Counted from the first letter of the stretch, positions 14,622 to 24,395 are shown. The stretch: DNA of 64,000 nt from Prosthecobacter debontii (GCA_945873125.1 CAMCBV010000003.1:40867-104866); one strand, 5' to 3'. Notes: generated by a model not told the origin, from the letters alone. Program-made: numbers and translations.

Positions 14622-16598
14622 ATGAACAGCATTGAGATCATTTTATTCATTGTCGCGGTCGTTGGCGTTATTGCACTCGGTATTTGGAAAAGCCGAGACG
14701 AGGTCACATCTGGCGAGACTGGAGCTTCGGATTATTTCCTCGCAGGTCGCGGACTCACTTGGTGGTTGGTTGGTTTTTCTTTAATTGCCGCAAACATCTC
14801 AACCGAGCAATTCGTGGGTATGTCGGGCTCATCTGCAAACTGGCTTGGCATGGCAATCGCATCCTATGAATGGATCGCCGCTGTGACATTGGTATTCGTG
14901 GCTTTTTGGTTCCTTCCGCGCTTTTTAAAAGCTGGCCTTTACACGATTCCGGAGTTCCTCGAATACCGTTTCAATGGCGTCGCTCGCCTTGCCATGGCGA
15001 TTCCGGCTATCATCACCTTGGTTTTTGTTGCAACTTCATCGGTCATCTATTCCGGCGCTAAGTTCATCTCTGAGTATTACAATGACGTGCCAGTGCTGAA
15101 CAGCCTCACCGCCATGTGCTGGCTCATTGCCATTTTCTCGGCGCTCTACGTTTTCGTCGGCGGATTGAAAGCATGTGCATGGACCGATCTTATCTGGGGT
15201 GCTGCTCTTATTCTTGGTGGCGTGGTGGTGTTGTGGTTTGCGATGACTGAATTGGGTGAGCGCCCAGCATCCGAGCTCATTCAGACCAAAGTGATCAACT
15301 CCACAGCAACTGTGCAAGATCTGGAGAAAGCTGGCGCATGGGAGCGTCTGATGTTGCTAAACGATGGTAAGGATGGTGAAGCCGTTGTGTCCGATGGTGC
15401 GAATCTATCGGGCGGTAAAATGCATATGGTGCGCCCCAAAGAAGATAGTGATATCCCATGGACCGCCTTACTGATCGGCTTATGGATTCCGAATCTTTTC
15501 TATTGGGGACTCAACCAATATATCGTCCAGCGCACCTTGGGCTCCAAGTCGCTCGCTGAAGGTCAAAAAGGTATTGTTTTCGCCGCCTTCCTGAAGCTCA
15601 TCATTCCATTCGTGGTGGTGATTCCCGGAATCCTTGCGTTCAACCTTTTCTCCAAAGACCTTAACGAGGGTGCGATCAAGGGCAACAAAGAGCTTTTGGC
15701 AACCCATGGCGTATCAGCGCTTTATAAAGTCGATGTCGATTACGTGAAGCTCTATCCAGCAGAAGCTGCGAAGGTTTTGGAAACCAATGCGAAAATCCTT
15801 GGTGGAGAAGTGAGTATTCCAGCCGATGCCACGCCGGAGCTAGCTGCTCAAGTCATCAATGATTTGGCCAACTCAGGCGTTGAGAAGGACAAAGCGCTCG
15901 TGCCCGTCGGTATGCTTAAAGGTTATGATTACGATTCAGCTTTCCCTGTGCTGGTGCGTAACCTGATCAAGCCCTACCCGCTCATCTCATGGTTTGTTCT
16001 CGCGGCTTTGTGCGGTGCGGTCATCAGCTCATTGGCTTCGATGCTCAACTCGGCATCAACGATTGCGACAATGGATCTTTACGCGAAATTCACTGGAGTC
16101 ACGGATTCCGCTAGACTCGTTTTCCTTGGCAGGGTCTTCGTTGTGATCTTTGTGATTCTTGCAGCTCTTGTTGCTCCGGCACTTTCAAACTTCTCATCGA
16201 TTTTCTCCTACATCCAAGAGTTCCAGGGCTTCATCTCACCGGGTATTCTGGCCGTATTCATTTTCGGTTTCTTCTCTCCAAAAACTCCACGTTGGTTTGG
16301 TGTTGTGGGAATCGTTACCAACATCATTGCTTACGCGGCATTCAAGTGGTTGATCGGTCCATGGATCGTCGCCAACGAATTGTGGTATGCCTCAGAAATC
16401 GCGTTCCTTGATCGTATGGCGATTTGCTTCTTCATCGTCATTATCATAGGTATCGTGATCACTATACTTAAACCTCTTGCGAAGCCCGTCGTGCTGCCTG
16501 TGAACGATCAAATCGAGCTCACAACTTCGTTCGGAGCTAAAATTGTGGGTGGTATCGTTGTCGTCCTAACCATCGCTTTATACGCCGTATTCTGGTAA
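14622..16598 (+). CDS. Sodium:solute symporter (SSS family), probably for galactose or a related sugar
   Basis: 658 residues with about 14 hydrophobic helices, starting MNSIEIILFIVAVVGVIALG. SSS hallmarks are SDYFLAGRGLTWWLVGFSLIAANISTEQFVG near the N-terminus and the later ALCGAVISSLASMLNSASTI, which in LeuT-fold sugar symporters carries the sodium-site serines. A long soluble insertion (about residues 225-265 and 335-430) separates helices, as in SGLT-like bacterial members. Galactokinase follows 24 bases downstream, which is why a galactose-type substrate is inferred. The start is the only ATG giving a normal N-terminus. Confidence 0.9.
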   Translation: MNSIEIILFIVAVVGVIALGIWKSRDEVTSGETGASDYFLAGRGLTWWLVGFSLIAANISTEQFVGMSGSSANWLGMAIASYEWIAAVTLVFVAFWFLPRFLKAGLYTIPEFLEYRFNGVARLAMAIPAIITLVFVATSSVIYSGAKFISEYYNDVPVLNSLTAMCWLIAIFSALYVFVGGLKACAWTDLIWGAALILGGVVVLWFAMTELGERPASELIQTKVINSTATVQDLEKAGAWERLMLLNDGKDGEAVVSDGANLSGGKMHMVRPKEDSDIPWTALLIGLWIPNLFYWGLNQYIVQRTLGSKSLAEGQKGIVFAAFLKLIIPFVVVIPGILAFNLFSKDLNEGAIKGNKELLATHGVSALYKVDVDYVKLYPAEAAKVLETNAKILGGEVSIPADATPELAAQVINDLANSGVEKDKALVPVGMLKGYDYDSAFPVLVRNLIKPYPLISWFVLAALCGAVISSLASMLNSASTIATMDLYAKFTGVTDSARLVFLGRVFVVIFVILAALVAPALSNFSSIFSYIQEFQGFISPGILAVFIFGFFSPKTPRWFGVVGIVTNIIAYAAFKWLIGPWIVANELWYASEIAFLDRMAICFFIVIIIGIVITILKPLAKPVVLPVNDQIELTTSFGAKIVGGIVVVLTIALYAVFW

Positions 16599-16622
16599 AT
16601 GATCACCACCTCGATTTGACAC

Positions 16623-17804
16623 ATGCTTTCACCCAACACCCCGATTGAGTCTTTGGCGCAGACGGCTGGCGATATTTTCCGCGAGCATTTCGGTAGCGAT
16701 GCTACCCTCGTTGCCGCCGCACCGGGGCGGGTGAACCTGATCGGGGAACACATTGATTACTGCGATGGCTTCGTGTTGCCATTTGCCATTGAGCGGACAG
16801 TCGTCATTGCTGCAGCACCGAACGGCACGGCCGAAGCCAGAATCGCCACCGCCTTCGATGATGAGCCCGCGACTTTTTCTGTCGGATCTGATCAGGAGAT
16901 CGGAGACCCAAAATGGTCAAACTATCTGCGCGGTGTGGTTCAGGGCTTCCGTCAACGCGGGATCGATGTTCCCGGTTTCGATGCCTTTATCGTTTCCAGC
17001 CTGCCTGGCGGTGCGGGGCTTTCTTCGTCCGCCGCTCTTGAGTGCGCGACGGCGACCTTGTTGGAAACGCTAACGGGTGCAAGGATTGAGACTCGCGAAA
17101 AAGCCCTACTCGCGCAGAAAGCCGAACATGATTTCGCCGGCGTGCCGTGTGGAATCATGGATCAGTTCGCCTCTTCGTTTGGAAAAGACGGGCAACTCGT
17201 CCTGATTGATTGTCGCTCCGGAGATACCGAACTTGTTCCGTTTGCGGATCCTTCGTTAACCCTCCTCGTTTCTAATACCAAAGTGTCGCATGAGCTCTCC
17301 GATGGAGTCTACGCAGCGCGCCGGAAAAGTACGGAAGATGGTCTGGCTGCGATCGGGAAACCGAGCTGGCGCGATGTCACCCCCGCCGATCTCGAGATTG
17401 CTGCGACTTCGATGGACCCTATCACTTTTCGTCGCGCTCGTCACGTGGTTGGTGAAATCGCACGCACGATCGGTGCTGTGGAGGCGCTGAGAAAAAATGA
17501 TTTTCCGCTGCTGGGCAGACTCATGTATGAAAGTCACGTTTCACTTCGGGACGATTTCGAAGTTTCCTGCCCTGAGCTCGATCACCTGGTCGCCACCGCT
17601 TCAGAGATCGGCACCGCTGGCGGGGTGATCGGCGCGCGCATGACGGGTGGTGGCTTCGGCGGTTCCACGGTCACCCTTTGCGAAACTGCAAAAGCGGACT
17701 CCATCGCCGCCGCTCTGGTGAAATCCTATGAGGAGGCTTTTGGCTTTGCGCCGGAAATCTTCGCTAGCCGCCCTGCGGAGGGTGCGCGGATCATTGTGGC
17801 GTAA
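16623..17804 (+). CDS. galK: Galactokinase
   Basis: Phosphorylates galactose at C1 in the Leloir pathway, cytosolic. GHMP kinase motifs are all present: APGRVNLIGEHIDYCDGF (the galactokinase signature, residues about 34-50), LPGGAGLSSSAALE for ATP phosphate binding, CGIMDQFASS with the catalytic Asp, and MTGGGFGGSTV near the C-terminus. Length (393 aa) is normal. It lies 24 bases downstream of the symporter and is likely cotranscribed. No galT or galE is adjacent, so the rest of the pathway must be elsewhere. Confidence 0.95.
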   Translation: MLSPNTPIESLAQTAGDIFREHFGSDATLVAAAPGRVNLIGEHIDYCDGFVLPFAIERTVVIAAAPNGTAEARIATAFDDEPATFSVGSDQEIGDPKWSNYLRGVVQGFRQRGIDVPGFDAFIVSSLPGGAGLSSSAALECATATLLETLTGARIETREKALLAQKAEHDFAGVPCGIMDQFASSFGKDGQLVLIDCRSGDTELVPFADPSLTLLVSNTKVSHELSDGVYAARRKSTEDGLAAIGKPSWRDVTPADLEIAATSMDPITFRRARHVVGEIARTIGAVEALRKNDFPLLGRLMYESHVSLRDDFEVSCPELDHLVATASEIGTAGGVIGARMTGGGFGGSTVTLCETAKADSIAAALVKSYEEAFGFAPEIFASRPAEGARIIVA

Positions 17805-17817
17805 TCATCGCAATCGC

Positions 17818-17965
17818 GCCGCAGGCTGTGGAATGCTGGGATTCCTATTCCCAGCTCTCGGGGTTTATTTGTTAGAAAAAATACGCGGTATATTTTCCCT
17901 CAGTCCAACAACTTAGGGCCAACCCAAAGAGCTGCAAATGATTGCAGCAGTCCAGAGCCTGCGGC
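17818..17965. repeat. Intergenic repeat-like segment with nested hairpins
   Basis: GCCGCAGGCT at 17818-17827 pairs with 17956-17965. Inside, GCTGGGA...TCCCAGC (about 17835-17855) forms a 7-bp hairpin. It fills the gap between galK and the convergent DUF4130 gene and could end transcription from either side, but no T-tract follows. Confidence 0.45.
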
Positions 17966-17969
17966 GAAA

Positions 17970-18821
17970 TCACTCCTCCCGCTCCTCCTTGGACATGTTT
18001 GCCAACTTATCCAAGTAAGCATTTTTTGGACGGGGTTTTACGGGGCGAAGTTCTTCTGTGAGCATTTGGTCCACCCTTGGTCTGCTCGATCCGATGAGTT
18101 CATCGATCAACTCGGCTTCGGGGAGGTTTTTCCAATATCGTTTCGGCATTTCGGTTTGCATGGCTTTCACCTTGAGGCGAGCGGGATTGAAAATGCTGCG
18201 GTAGTAAGTGAGCCATGCGGCTTCGATTTGATCGGGGTTGGCGATGGGGTTTTTCGCGATGCCGGGTGTGAAGATCAAAGATTTTCCATTCCAATGCGCA
18301 CAGCCTTTCGGGGTGATGATACTCCAGTCCATGTTGGAAAATCGTTTTTTGAAAAAGGTCGATCCCGGCTCGACGATGTAATGATCTGGCTCGAACCATG
18401 CGGCATAGCGCTCGCGGCCGCTTTCCGCATCGGTATCCATCAGGCGAAAGCGAACGAAGGCATGCATTTTGTGGATTTCGCGTCGTACGGATTTTTCCAT
18501 CAAGCGCGCGGCGGTGATATCGGGATCAATGGCAATGGAGGTCAGATGGCGCTCTCCGCCATGCGTGATGCGCCAGAGAATTTTGTAAAGCAAGGGCCAA
18601 CGGTCAGGATCGTTGTGATACGAAACCGTTTGAGCGAGATCGAGAAACGCCGCAGGGACTTTCGGGATGACGCACGGTTGCGCGGTTTCGCGAACCACGG
18701 CAGAGCCAAACAAACCACCCGTTTCCCATAAAACATTCTGCGGAGCCACGCGTCGCTCTAACAAATCACGCGCGGCTTTGCGCCATGAGCTGAATGTTTT
18801 TCCGGGATCAACGCATTCCAT
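17970..18821 (-). CDS. DUF4130 / TIGR03915 family protein (partner of the radical SAM protein)
   Basis: 283 residues. It shows the pattern of this family: a variable N-terminal part, then SYHNDPDRWPLLYKILWRITHG, SVRREIHKMHAFVRFRLM, and a C-terminal WFEPDHYIVEPGSTFFKKRFSNMDWSIITP, with a PKRYWKNLPEAELI motif near the end. The family almost always sits next to a radical SAM protein of the TIGR03916 family, as here, and the pair is annotated as a putative DNA modification or repair system; the reaction is unknown. The gene is downstream of the radical SAM gene, with a 134-base gap holding an inverted repeat. Confidence 0.83.
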   Translation of the reverse strand: MECVDPGKTFSSWRKAARDLLERRVAPQNVLWETGGLFGSAVVRETAQPCVIPKVPAAFLDLAQTVSYHNDPDRWPLLYKILWRITHGGERHLTSIAIDPDITAARLMEKSVRREIHKMHAFVRFRLMDTDAESGRERYAAWFEPDHYIVEPGSTFFKKRFSNMDWSIITPKGCAHWNGKSLIFTPGIAKNPIANPDQIEAAWLTYYRSIFNPARLKVKAMQTEMPKRYWKNLPEAELIDELIGSSRPRVDQMLTEELRPVKPRPKNAYLDKLANMSKEEREE

Positions 18822-18845
18822 GGCTTAAATTAAGAGGAGAATATC

Positions 18846-18937
18846 AACCGCAGATGGACGCAGATCGACACGGATCATAAAAATACTTGAATCTTGTCTT
18901 TCTGAATATCTGAGTTCATCTGTTTCCATCTGCGGTT
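18846..18937. repeat. Intergenic inverted repeat (13-bp arms)
   Basis: AACCGCAGATGGA at 18846-18858 is the reverse complement of 18925-18937. The arms belong to the CCGCAGATGGACGCAGAT-type repeats that are dispersed in many environmental genomes. It separates the DUF4130 and radical SAM genes. Confidence 0.65.
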
Positions 18938-18955
18938 CAATTTTATGATATGATT

Positions 18956-20179
18956 TTAGAAAAGTTCGAGCTGCACAGGCTTAGGTAAAAATCGCGCACG
19001 GAGTTTATCCGAATCTAACAACATCGAATTCGGATGATGATCCGCGGTGATGATGAACGGCTGGACTTTCGAAAGTGAAACACGCAAGCGCGCAAGATCG
19101 GTGAGACGAATGCGTGTGTGACGGCGGATGTGGATGATACGGTCGGCATTGCGCACGCCGAGGCCCGGCACACGCAGGAGGATTTCACGGCCGGCGGTTT
19201 GTATATCCACGGGAAAATCCTGACGGTTTCGCAAGGCCCACGCGAGTTTCGGATCAAGATCCAGATCGAGGTTCGGCATTTCCGGAGTGAGGATTTCTGA
19301 AGTTTTGAAACCATAGAAACGCATCAACCAGTCTGCCTGATAAAGCCGGTGCTCGCGGATGAGTGGAGGTGCTTTGAGCGGCAGGATTTTCGATGGCTCG
19401 GGAATCGGACTAAAAGCGGAGTAGTAAACGCGACGCATTTTGAAATTGCCATAGAGATCGTCGGAGCGGGCGAGGAAATCGGCATCGGTTGATGCGTCAG
19501 CGCCGACGATGACCTGCGTGCTTTGGCCGGTCGCGTGACGCAGTTTTTTGTCGCCGTTTTTGCGTCGGTCGTGCGCTTCATCCAGTTTGTGACGAATCTT
19601 TCCCATCGCCAGGCGGGTGCGCGTCAGGCTTTTTTCCGGAGCCAACAGATCGAGGCTTTTTTGCGTGGGAAGTTCCAAATTGATGCTGATGCGGTCGGCG
19701 TAGCGCGCGGCGGTTTCGATCAATTCCGCCGATGCCTCCGGGATGGTTTTCAAATGGATGTAGCCACGGAAATCATGAACTTCCCGCAAGGTGCGCGCGA
19801 CGGCGATGACTTGTTCCATGGTGTGATCCGCATTGCGAATGATACCGGAGCTCAGAAATAAGCCTTCGATGTAGTTTCGCTTGTAGAAATCCAGAGTCAG
19901 TTTCACCACTTCTTCTGCGGTGAATGCCGCCCGTCTGACATTGCTGGAGCGGCGGTTGATGCAGTAGTGGCAATCGTAGATGCAGGAGTTGGTGAGCAGC
20001 AGTTTGAGCAAAGAAATACATCGCCCGTCTGGGGCGTAACTGTGGCAAATACCCGCCCCTCCGGTGGACCCGACACCCGTGCCATTCAACGAGTCTCCAC
20101 GCACCGCGCCCGAGCTGGCGCATGATGCGTCATACTTCGCGGCGTCGGCTAGAATGGCGAGTTTCGATTGCAGCTCCAT
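18956..20179 (-). CDS. Radical SAM protein, putative DNA modification/repair (TIGR03916 family)
   Basis: 407 residues from ATG 20179. The radical SAM cluster motif CIYDCHYC (Cys66, Cys70, Cys73) should hold a 4Fe-4S cluster and cleave SAM. It is preceded by two extra Cys segments typical of the family (YDASCASSG and ICHSYAPDGRC). The C-terminal part has a helix-hairpin-helix-like motif, RVPGLGVRNADRIIHIRR, suggesting nucleic-acid contact. With the adjacent DUF4130 protein it forms a conserved pair of unknown reaction. The frame is open 35 codons further upstream, but the family starts at MELQSKLAIL. Confidence 0.87.
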   Translation of the reverse strand: MELQSKLAILADAAKYDASCASSGAVRGDSLNGTGVGSTGGAGICHSYAPDGRCISLLKLLLTNSCIYDCHYCINRRSSNVRRAAFTAEEVVKLTLDFYKRNYIEGLFLSSGIIRNADHTMEQVIAVARTLREVHDFRGYIHLKTIPEASAELIETAARYADRISINLELPTQKSLDLLAPEKSLTRTRLAMGKIRHKLDEAHDRRKNGDKKLRHATGQSTQVIVGADASTDADFLARSDDLYGNFKMRRVYYSAFSPIPEPSKILPLKAPPLIREHRLYQADWLMRFYGFKTSEILTPEMPNLDLDLDPKLAWALRNRQDFPVDIQTAGREILLRVPGLGVRNADRIIHIRRHTRIRLTDLARLRVSLSKVQPFIITADHHPNSMLLDSDKLRARFLPKPVQLELF

Positions 20180-20498
20180 AAGTTCTTTTGAACAGTATTC
20201 GGAAAATTTCGAATGCCAACGGAAAATTGCCCGCATATTCGTAACGGTAGGATCTCGCCCAGCTGCCAGCTTCATCTCTGGCAACGGTTTGAGTCCCTAC
20301 GCGACATGTTTTTGGAGAGACCAAATGGAAGCTTGGCGGAGGAGCCGCTGACTAGGAGGGATCATGGGCTGAAAAAACCGCTTGTGCGGAGCGCCAGCGT
20401 TTCCGAACCTCGGGTAGGGTTTCTACCGTAACCCGTGGGTTACCGAATGTTGCTGGGCTTGGGTTCGGTGGCTGCGCCACACCTGATCGCTTGGAAGA
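20180..20498. other. Gap between the radical SAM gene and the MenH-like gene, with a palindromic element
   Basis: About 320 bases between divergent genes. At 20413-20427, GGTAG and CTACC form a hairpin, and immediately after it GTAACCC-GT-GGGTTAC (20428-20443) forms a second 7-bp inverted repeat. This looks like a small dispersed element rather than a promoter. The remainder shows no gene and no clear promoter boxes. Confidence 0.45.
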
Positions 20499-21344
20499 TT
20501 GTTTGCGAAAAACCCCTTTTATCCCACAAATTCATTGATTCAAACTTCAAAACAAACCGATGAGCTTCTCGAGGCGTCCAAGCATCAGGCGAAAGCTTCG
20601 GATGAGGTCGTGCGTGCGATCGAGTGCTGGTGCCTGCACGGTGCCGTGGGCGCGGCTTCCGATTGGCGTGGGTTTGCCTCCGGTTTGGCCAAGCACGGAA
20701 TCTCCACCCGCGCGGTCGATCTCTGGCGTTTCCTCCAATGCGAAAGCGTCACCATGCCCGAATTTGGGAAACGCCTCAACGCAGATGCTGAAGGCGAAGT
20801 TTCCCGTAGCGATCGCCGCATTTTGGTCGGTTACTCAATGGGTGGCCGTCTCGCCCTGCACGCGCTGTTAGAAAGCGGACCGTGGGATGCGGCTGTGATC
20901 ATTTCCGCGAGCCCGGGACTCCGCGAACCTCAGGAAGCCATCCAACGCCGCAGTCAGGACGCGCATTGGGCAACCCGAGCTCTAACGGAATCATGGTCGG
21001 ATTTCCTCCACGAATGGAACAGCCAACCCATCCTCGGCGGTGCGATGCGCGACGAACGCGAGGATAAAAAACTCATCCAACGCCGCCGTGAAATCGCGCG
21101 TAGTTTTGTCGATTGGTCACTTGGGAATCAGTTAAATCTGTGGGATCGCCTGGCAGAAATCAAAATTCCCGTGCTCTGGATCGCAGGCGAGAACGATGAG
21201 AAATTCTCCGCCATCGCTCGTGAAGCCTCGGAGAAATCCCCACATTTCTCTCTGGCAATCGCCCCTGCCACAGGCCACCGTGTCCCGTGGGAGAACGAAG
21301 TATGGATGAACAAAACCCTTCATGAATACCTTGCCGCACCATGA
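20499..21344 (+). CDS. Alpha/beta hydrolase resembling MenH
   Basis: 281 residues, an alpha/beta hydrolase fold. CLHGAVG provides the oxyanion region, VGYSMGGRLALHALL is the nucleophile elbow with the catalytic Ser and matches the GYSMGGR form typical of MenH (SHCHC synthase in menaquinone synthesis), and PATGHRVPWEN carries the catalytic His. The acidic residue is probably the Asp in AGENDEKF. A role in menaquinone synthesis would fit the polyprenyl synthase at 2.1 kb, but other men genes are absent here. The start is uncertain: 20499 is TTG and there is no in-frame ATG before the catalytic core. The gene overlaps the next by 4 bases. Confidence 0.72.
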   Translation: MFAKNPFYPTNSLIQTSKQTDELLEASKHQAKASDEVVRAIECWCLHGAVGAASDWRGFASGLAKHGISTRAVDLWRFLQCESVTMPEFGKRLNADAEGEVSRSDRRILVGYSMGGRLALHALLESGPWDAAVIISASPGLREPQEAIQRRSQDAHWATRALTESWSDFLHEWNSQPILGGAMRDEREDKKLIQRRREIARSFVDWSLGNQLNLWDRLAEIKIPVLWIAGENDEKFSAIAREASEKSPHFSLAIAPATGHRVPWENEVWMNKTLHEYLAAP

Positions 21345-22072
21345 GCAGAGGATTCAAAGTCACGTTGTTTATCGTTCTGGCTTTCGGGGCCGCGGTCTTT
21401 GTCATCGTGTTTGCTCGGCCACGGATTGGAGCGTGGTATCGTGAACATCAAATCATTAGCAAACAGGAGGTTGACCTGAAAACCATCCTTGAAGAAAAAA
21501 AACTGAAAATCGGATCGCCGGTATTCATCCGCGCCTTCAAGGAAGAACGCGAACTCGAGTTGTTCGTGAAAAACGAATCGACTGGTAAGTATGACTTGCT
21601 CCGCACCTATCCCATCGTTGCTGCGAGTGGTGAGCTTGGTCCGAAGCTCGCGGAAGGGGACGGCCAGGTTCCGGAAGGCTTTTATTTTGTAGGCCAACAG
21701 GCGATGAAGCCCGACAGCGCTTACCACCTCGCATTCAACATCGGCTACCCGAACTCCTACGATCTTGCGCACCAACGCACCGGCTCGTTCATCATGGTGC
21801 ATGGCTCAAACGTTTCCATCGGTTGCCTTGCGATGACCGATGCTAAAATTGAAGAGATCTACACCCTCTGCCAAGCCGCACTCGATGGCGGACAATCGTT
21901 TTTCCGTATCCACATTTTCCCCTTCCGCATGACCGAATCACGCATGCGACAAGCCGCCTCCAGTGAGCATTACAATTTTTGGAAAAATCTCAAAACCGGC
22001 TATGACCTCTTCGAAAGCACGCGCATACCACCCGACGTGAAAGTGAAGGAAAGGGAATACGTTTTCGAATGA
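21341..22072 (+). CDS. L,D-transpeptidase family protein (YkuD domain, YafK-like)
   Basis: 243 residues. A membrane anchor or uncleaved signal at residues 7-25 places the rest in the periplasm. The YkuD catalytic motif HGSNVSIGCLAMTD has His154 and the nucleophile Cys162; the preceding LRTYPIVAASGELGPK and DGQVPEGFYFV are typical of the YafK/ErfK branch. These enzymes make or cut L,D bonds at meso-diaminopimelate in peptidoglycan or attach proteins to it. Its ATG overlaps the stop of the MenH-like gene (ATGA), so translation is coupled although the functions look unrelated. Confidence 0.88.
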   Translation: MSRGFKVTLFIVLAFGAAVFVIVFARPRIGAWYREHQIISKQEVDLKTILEEKKLKIGSPVFIRAFKEERELELFVKNESTGKYDLLRTYPIVAASGELGPKLAEGDGQVPEGFYFVGQQAMKPDSAYHLAFNIGYPNSYDLAHQRTGSFIMVHGSNVSIGCLAMTDAKIEEIYTLCQAALDGGQSFFRIHIFPFRMTESRMRQAASSEHYNFWKNLKTGYDLFESTRIPPDVKVKEREYVFE

Positions 22073-24157
22073 ATGATTATTGAACCCAACATCATGTCCC
22101 ATCAAACCCATTCGCTGATTGAAGCGATCACAGAACCCCTTGCGGACAACGCGGAGATGAGTCTCTCCGCGGTTCAAATCCTGGAGCAAACTTTTGATCC
22201 GGATCATCCAAGCATACCGCAAATGTTGGAGCGATTGGAGGCGCGGGATAAGAAGAGGTTTCCTTGGCTCGGCAAGATTGCGATTTGGATTTTGGCGGTG
22301 ACGGCGCTTGGATTTGGAATTCATGCGGAGAGGTCAATGATATGGACTGTAATCAACTATCGGGGTTTTTATGGTTTTGATTCGCCAAAGCCCCCGGCTC
22401 TGCCGCGCGACCTAACCAAGCAAGAGCAACTTTTGTTAGGCGATCCGCAACTTGACGAGTTTACTCAGAAACAACTGCTCTTTGAGAGCGATCCGGAGAA
22501 TCCCGCCTATTTTGCGGAGTATGTCGGTTCATTCAAAAGCAAACATGGCAAGATGCCTGACGGGTATCTGGAAACGGCCAAGCGTATTGACCCTTTGAAC
22601 TCTTATTTCCCTTATTGGGCCGCAGGCGTTATCGGTAATGATGCGGTCGAAAAGAAGCCGGTGAAGCACGGCAAGCATTCTGGAGGCGGCACGATTCCGC
22701 CCCTACGCTATGTGAACGGAGTTAAATTAAAACCGCTACCTGTCGAACAGGAATATGTCATCAAGGATCAGGCCGCCTATGACGAAGCGCTGAGGCTCAT
22801 TCGTCAGGCGGGGGAGCTTCCAAATTTTGATCATTATGAGATCCTGATGATGAAAGCGAGAATGCGTCTCGTCAGCGGAAACGATACGTTACCCGGCTTC
22901 ATGCGAGCTCTGATGGTTCAATACGCTGCGCCATCTTACGGCCTCATGTCGCTTATGAAGGTCTCCCAGATCATGAGCGCGCGCGCCGAAGAACTTTCCA
23001 AAGGCGGGCAACGCGAGGAGTTTCTTTTGCTGGCGGCGCAACGGGATGCACTCGCTTCCAGATTATCCCGAAGCTCACTCGGTACTTTGGTTCACGAGCT
23101 GGTCTTTTTTGCCATGGCATCATCAACCGCCACAAATTTCCTAGCAGCCGCAGAACGGCTTGAGCTTCCGGAATTGGCGGAAACGTATCGCAAGCAGAAC
23201 GACAGGTTTGTTGAGGAACGTGATCGTCGGGAGCTCAATCGAAATTCCAAATCCGAAGATCTGATTCAAAAACACGGCGCCAGTCTGAGCCGACTCGCAC
23301 TTCCCATGATTGAACATCAGGTCAAATCGCCGCCGTCATTGACGGATGACGACTTAAAGCCTTTACGCATGGCTGAACATGAAGTGTTAGGCCGTTTAGG
23401 CATTCTGTGTGCGGCTTTGATTCTTCCAATCGCCGCACTGTTCCTCTTCCTCTTCCGTTTTCTCGTCAGTTTGCCGATTCGAAATACAGCCAAACGTTTC
23501 GCTTGTCTGCTCAAGACATCCGATTGGATCTGGATCGTTACCTTGGGCATCATTCCCTCCATCCTTTTCTTCATCTACATCAGCCGCTTCTCACCCGTGA
23601 GCGGAAGAAATGTTGGATCCTTTTATTTTCTTTTCATTTTCCCGGGGCTTCACCTCAGCGTTTTGCTGCTGAATCTGCTCCTCGCTCCGGCGGTCGTCAC
23701 CCGTTGGCGGCTGAAGCGTCGTGCCGCGGCTTTCAAGTTCGGATCGCCGCTCGATTTGCTTTCTCTGCCGGTCTTCGTGGTGATGTTCATTTATTCGTTC
23801 GCGGCATATCCTGTCTTGGTGAAATTCAACCTGATCTTGCCGGTTCAGATCGCTCTGGCGGCTCCTTTGGCTGGCTGGGTTGGATTCGTGTTTTTCAAGG
23901 GCCTACCGATTTTCCTCGGCAGCGCACGCTCTCGTCTTATCCAAACCGCCACCTCCATGGCAGTGATTCCCGCTTATCCGCTCGCCATCATAGTGCTCTG
24001 CCTTGTTTTGCCAATGTATCATGCGGGTGAAAAATATTGGCTGCCAAAGGACAAGCTCCACCTCGTCGATCCCGATGCCCCGGATCTGGGGGCTTATGAA
24101 TTCAAAATCGCCGCCCTAAAGCGCAAGGAAATCAATGCGATCTTGGGCCTCGACTGA
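22073..24157 (+). CDS. Large multi-pass membrane protein of unknown function
   Basis: 694 residues beginning directly after the stop of the L,D-transpeptidase gene (a later ATG at 22094 is an alternative start). There is one hydrophobic helix near residues 67-85, then a long soluble, helical region to about 440 with EYVIKDQAAYDEALRLIRQAGELPNF, which could be TPR-like. About six hydrophobic helices follow between 440 and 655, and a charged tail ends LKRKEINAILGLD. I do not recognise a family. Linkage to the L,D-transpeptidase suggests an envelope role. Confidence 0.68.
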   Translation: MIIEPNIMSHQTHSLIEAITEPLADNAEMSLSAVQILEQTFDPDHPSIPQMLERLEARDKKRFPWLGKIAIWILAVTALGFGIHAERSMIWTVINYRGFYGFDSPKPPALPRDLTKQEQLLLGDPQLDEFTQKQLLFESDPENPAYFAEYVGSFKSKHGKMPDGYLETAKRIDPLNSYFPYWAAGVIGNDAVEKKPVKHGKHSGGGTIPPLRYVNGVKLKPLPVEQEYVIKDQAAYDEALRLIRQAGELPNFDHYEILMMKARMRLVSGNDTLPGFMRALMVQYAAPSYGLMSLMKVSQIMSARAEELSKGGQREEFLLLAAQRDALASRLSRSSLGTLVHELVFFAMASSTATNFLAAAERLELPELAETYRKQNDRFVEERDRRELNRNSKSEDLIQKHGASLSRLALPMIEHQVKSPPSLTDDDLKPLRMAEHEVLGRLGILCAALILPIAALFLFLFRFLVSLPIRNTAKRFACLLKTSDWIWIVTLGIIPSILFFIYISRFSPVSGRNVGSFYFLFIFPGLHLSVLLLNLLLAPAVVTRWRLKRRAAAFKFGSPLDLLSLPVFVVMFIYSFAAYPVLVKFNLILPVQIALAAPLAGWVGFVFFKGLPIFLGSARSRLIQTATSMAVIPAYPLAIIVLCLVLPMYHAGEKYWLPKDKLHLVDPDAPDLGAYEFKIAALKRKEINAILGLD

Positions 24158-24229
24158 CTGGTCGGATTGATTTTCAAAAATCGGAATCCAAAAACAAAGC
24201 GGTTCACCCAGGTTCAGCGGGAAAATACC

Positions 24230-24257
24230 TTGACGCTCAAGCATCCCCACCTAGTCT
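24230..24257 (+). promoter_or_regulatory. Candidate promoter of the 30-kb envelope operon
   Basis: TTGACG at 24230-24235, 16-base spacer and TAGTCT at 24252-24257, about 140 bases before the ATG at 24396. This is the first gap after the preceding unrelated gene, and no other comparable promoter is visible before 54.2 kb. Confidence 0.42.
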
Positions 24258-24395
24258 CCCATCCCTGCTCTTCTTTGATTTTCCTCGTTGTATCAGTCGC
24301 ATAGATTCTTCGATGAAAGCATGGTAGATAAAGCCGCGTATTGCCTGTCGCCCCCCGAAATTTCTGCTTTCCACCGCTTCACTACAGTTCACTTT

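Noticed and set aside
17818-17965. Remnant of an insertion sequence
   Set aside because: There is an inverted repeat, but no transposase fragment in any frame between the arms.
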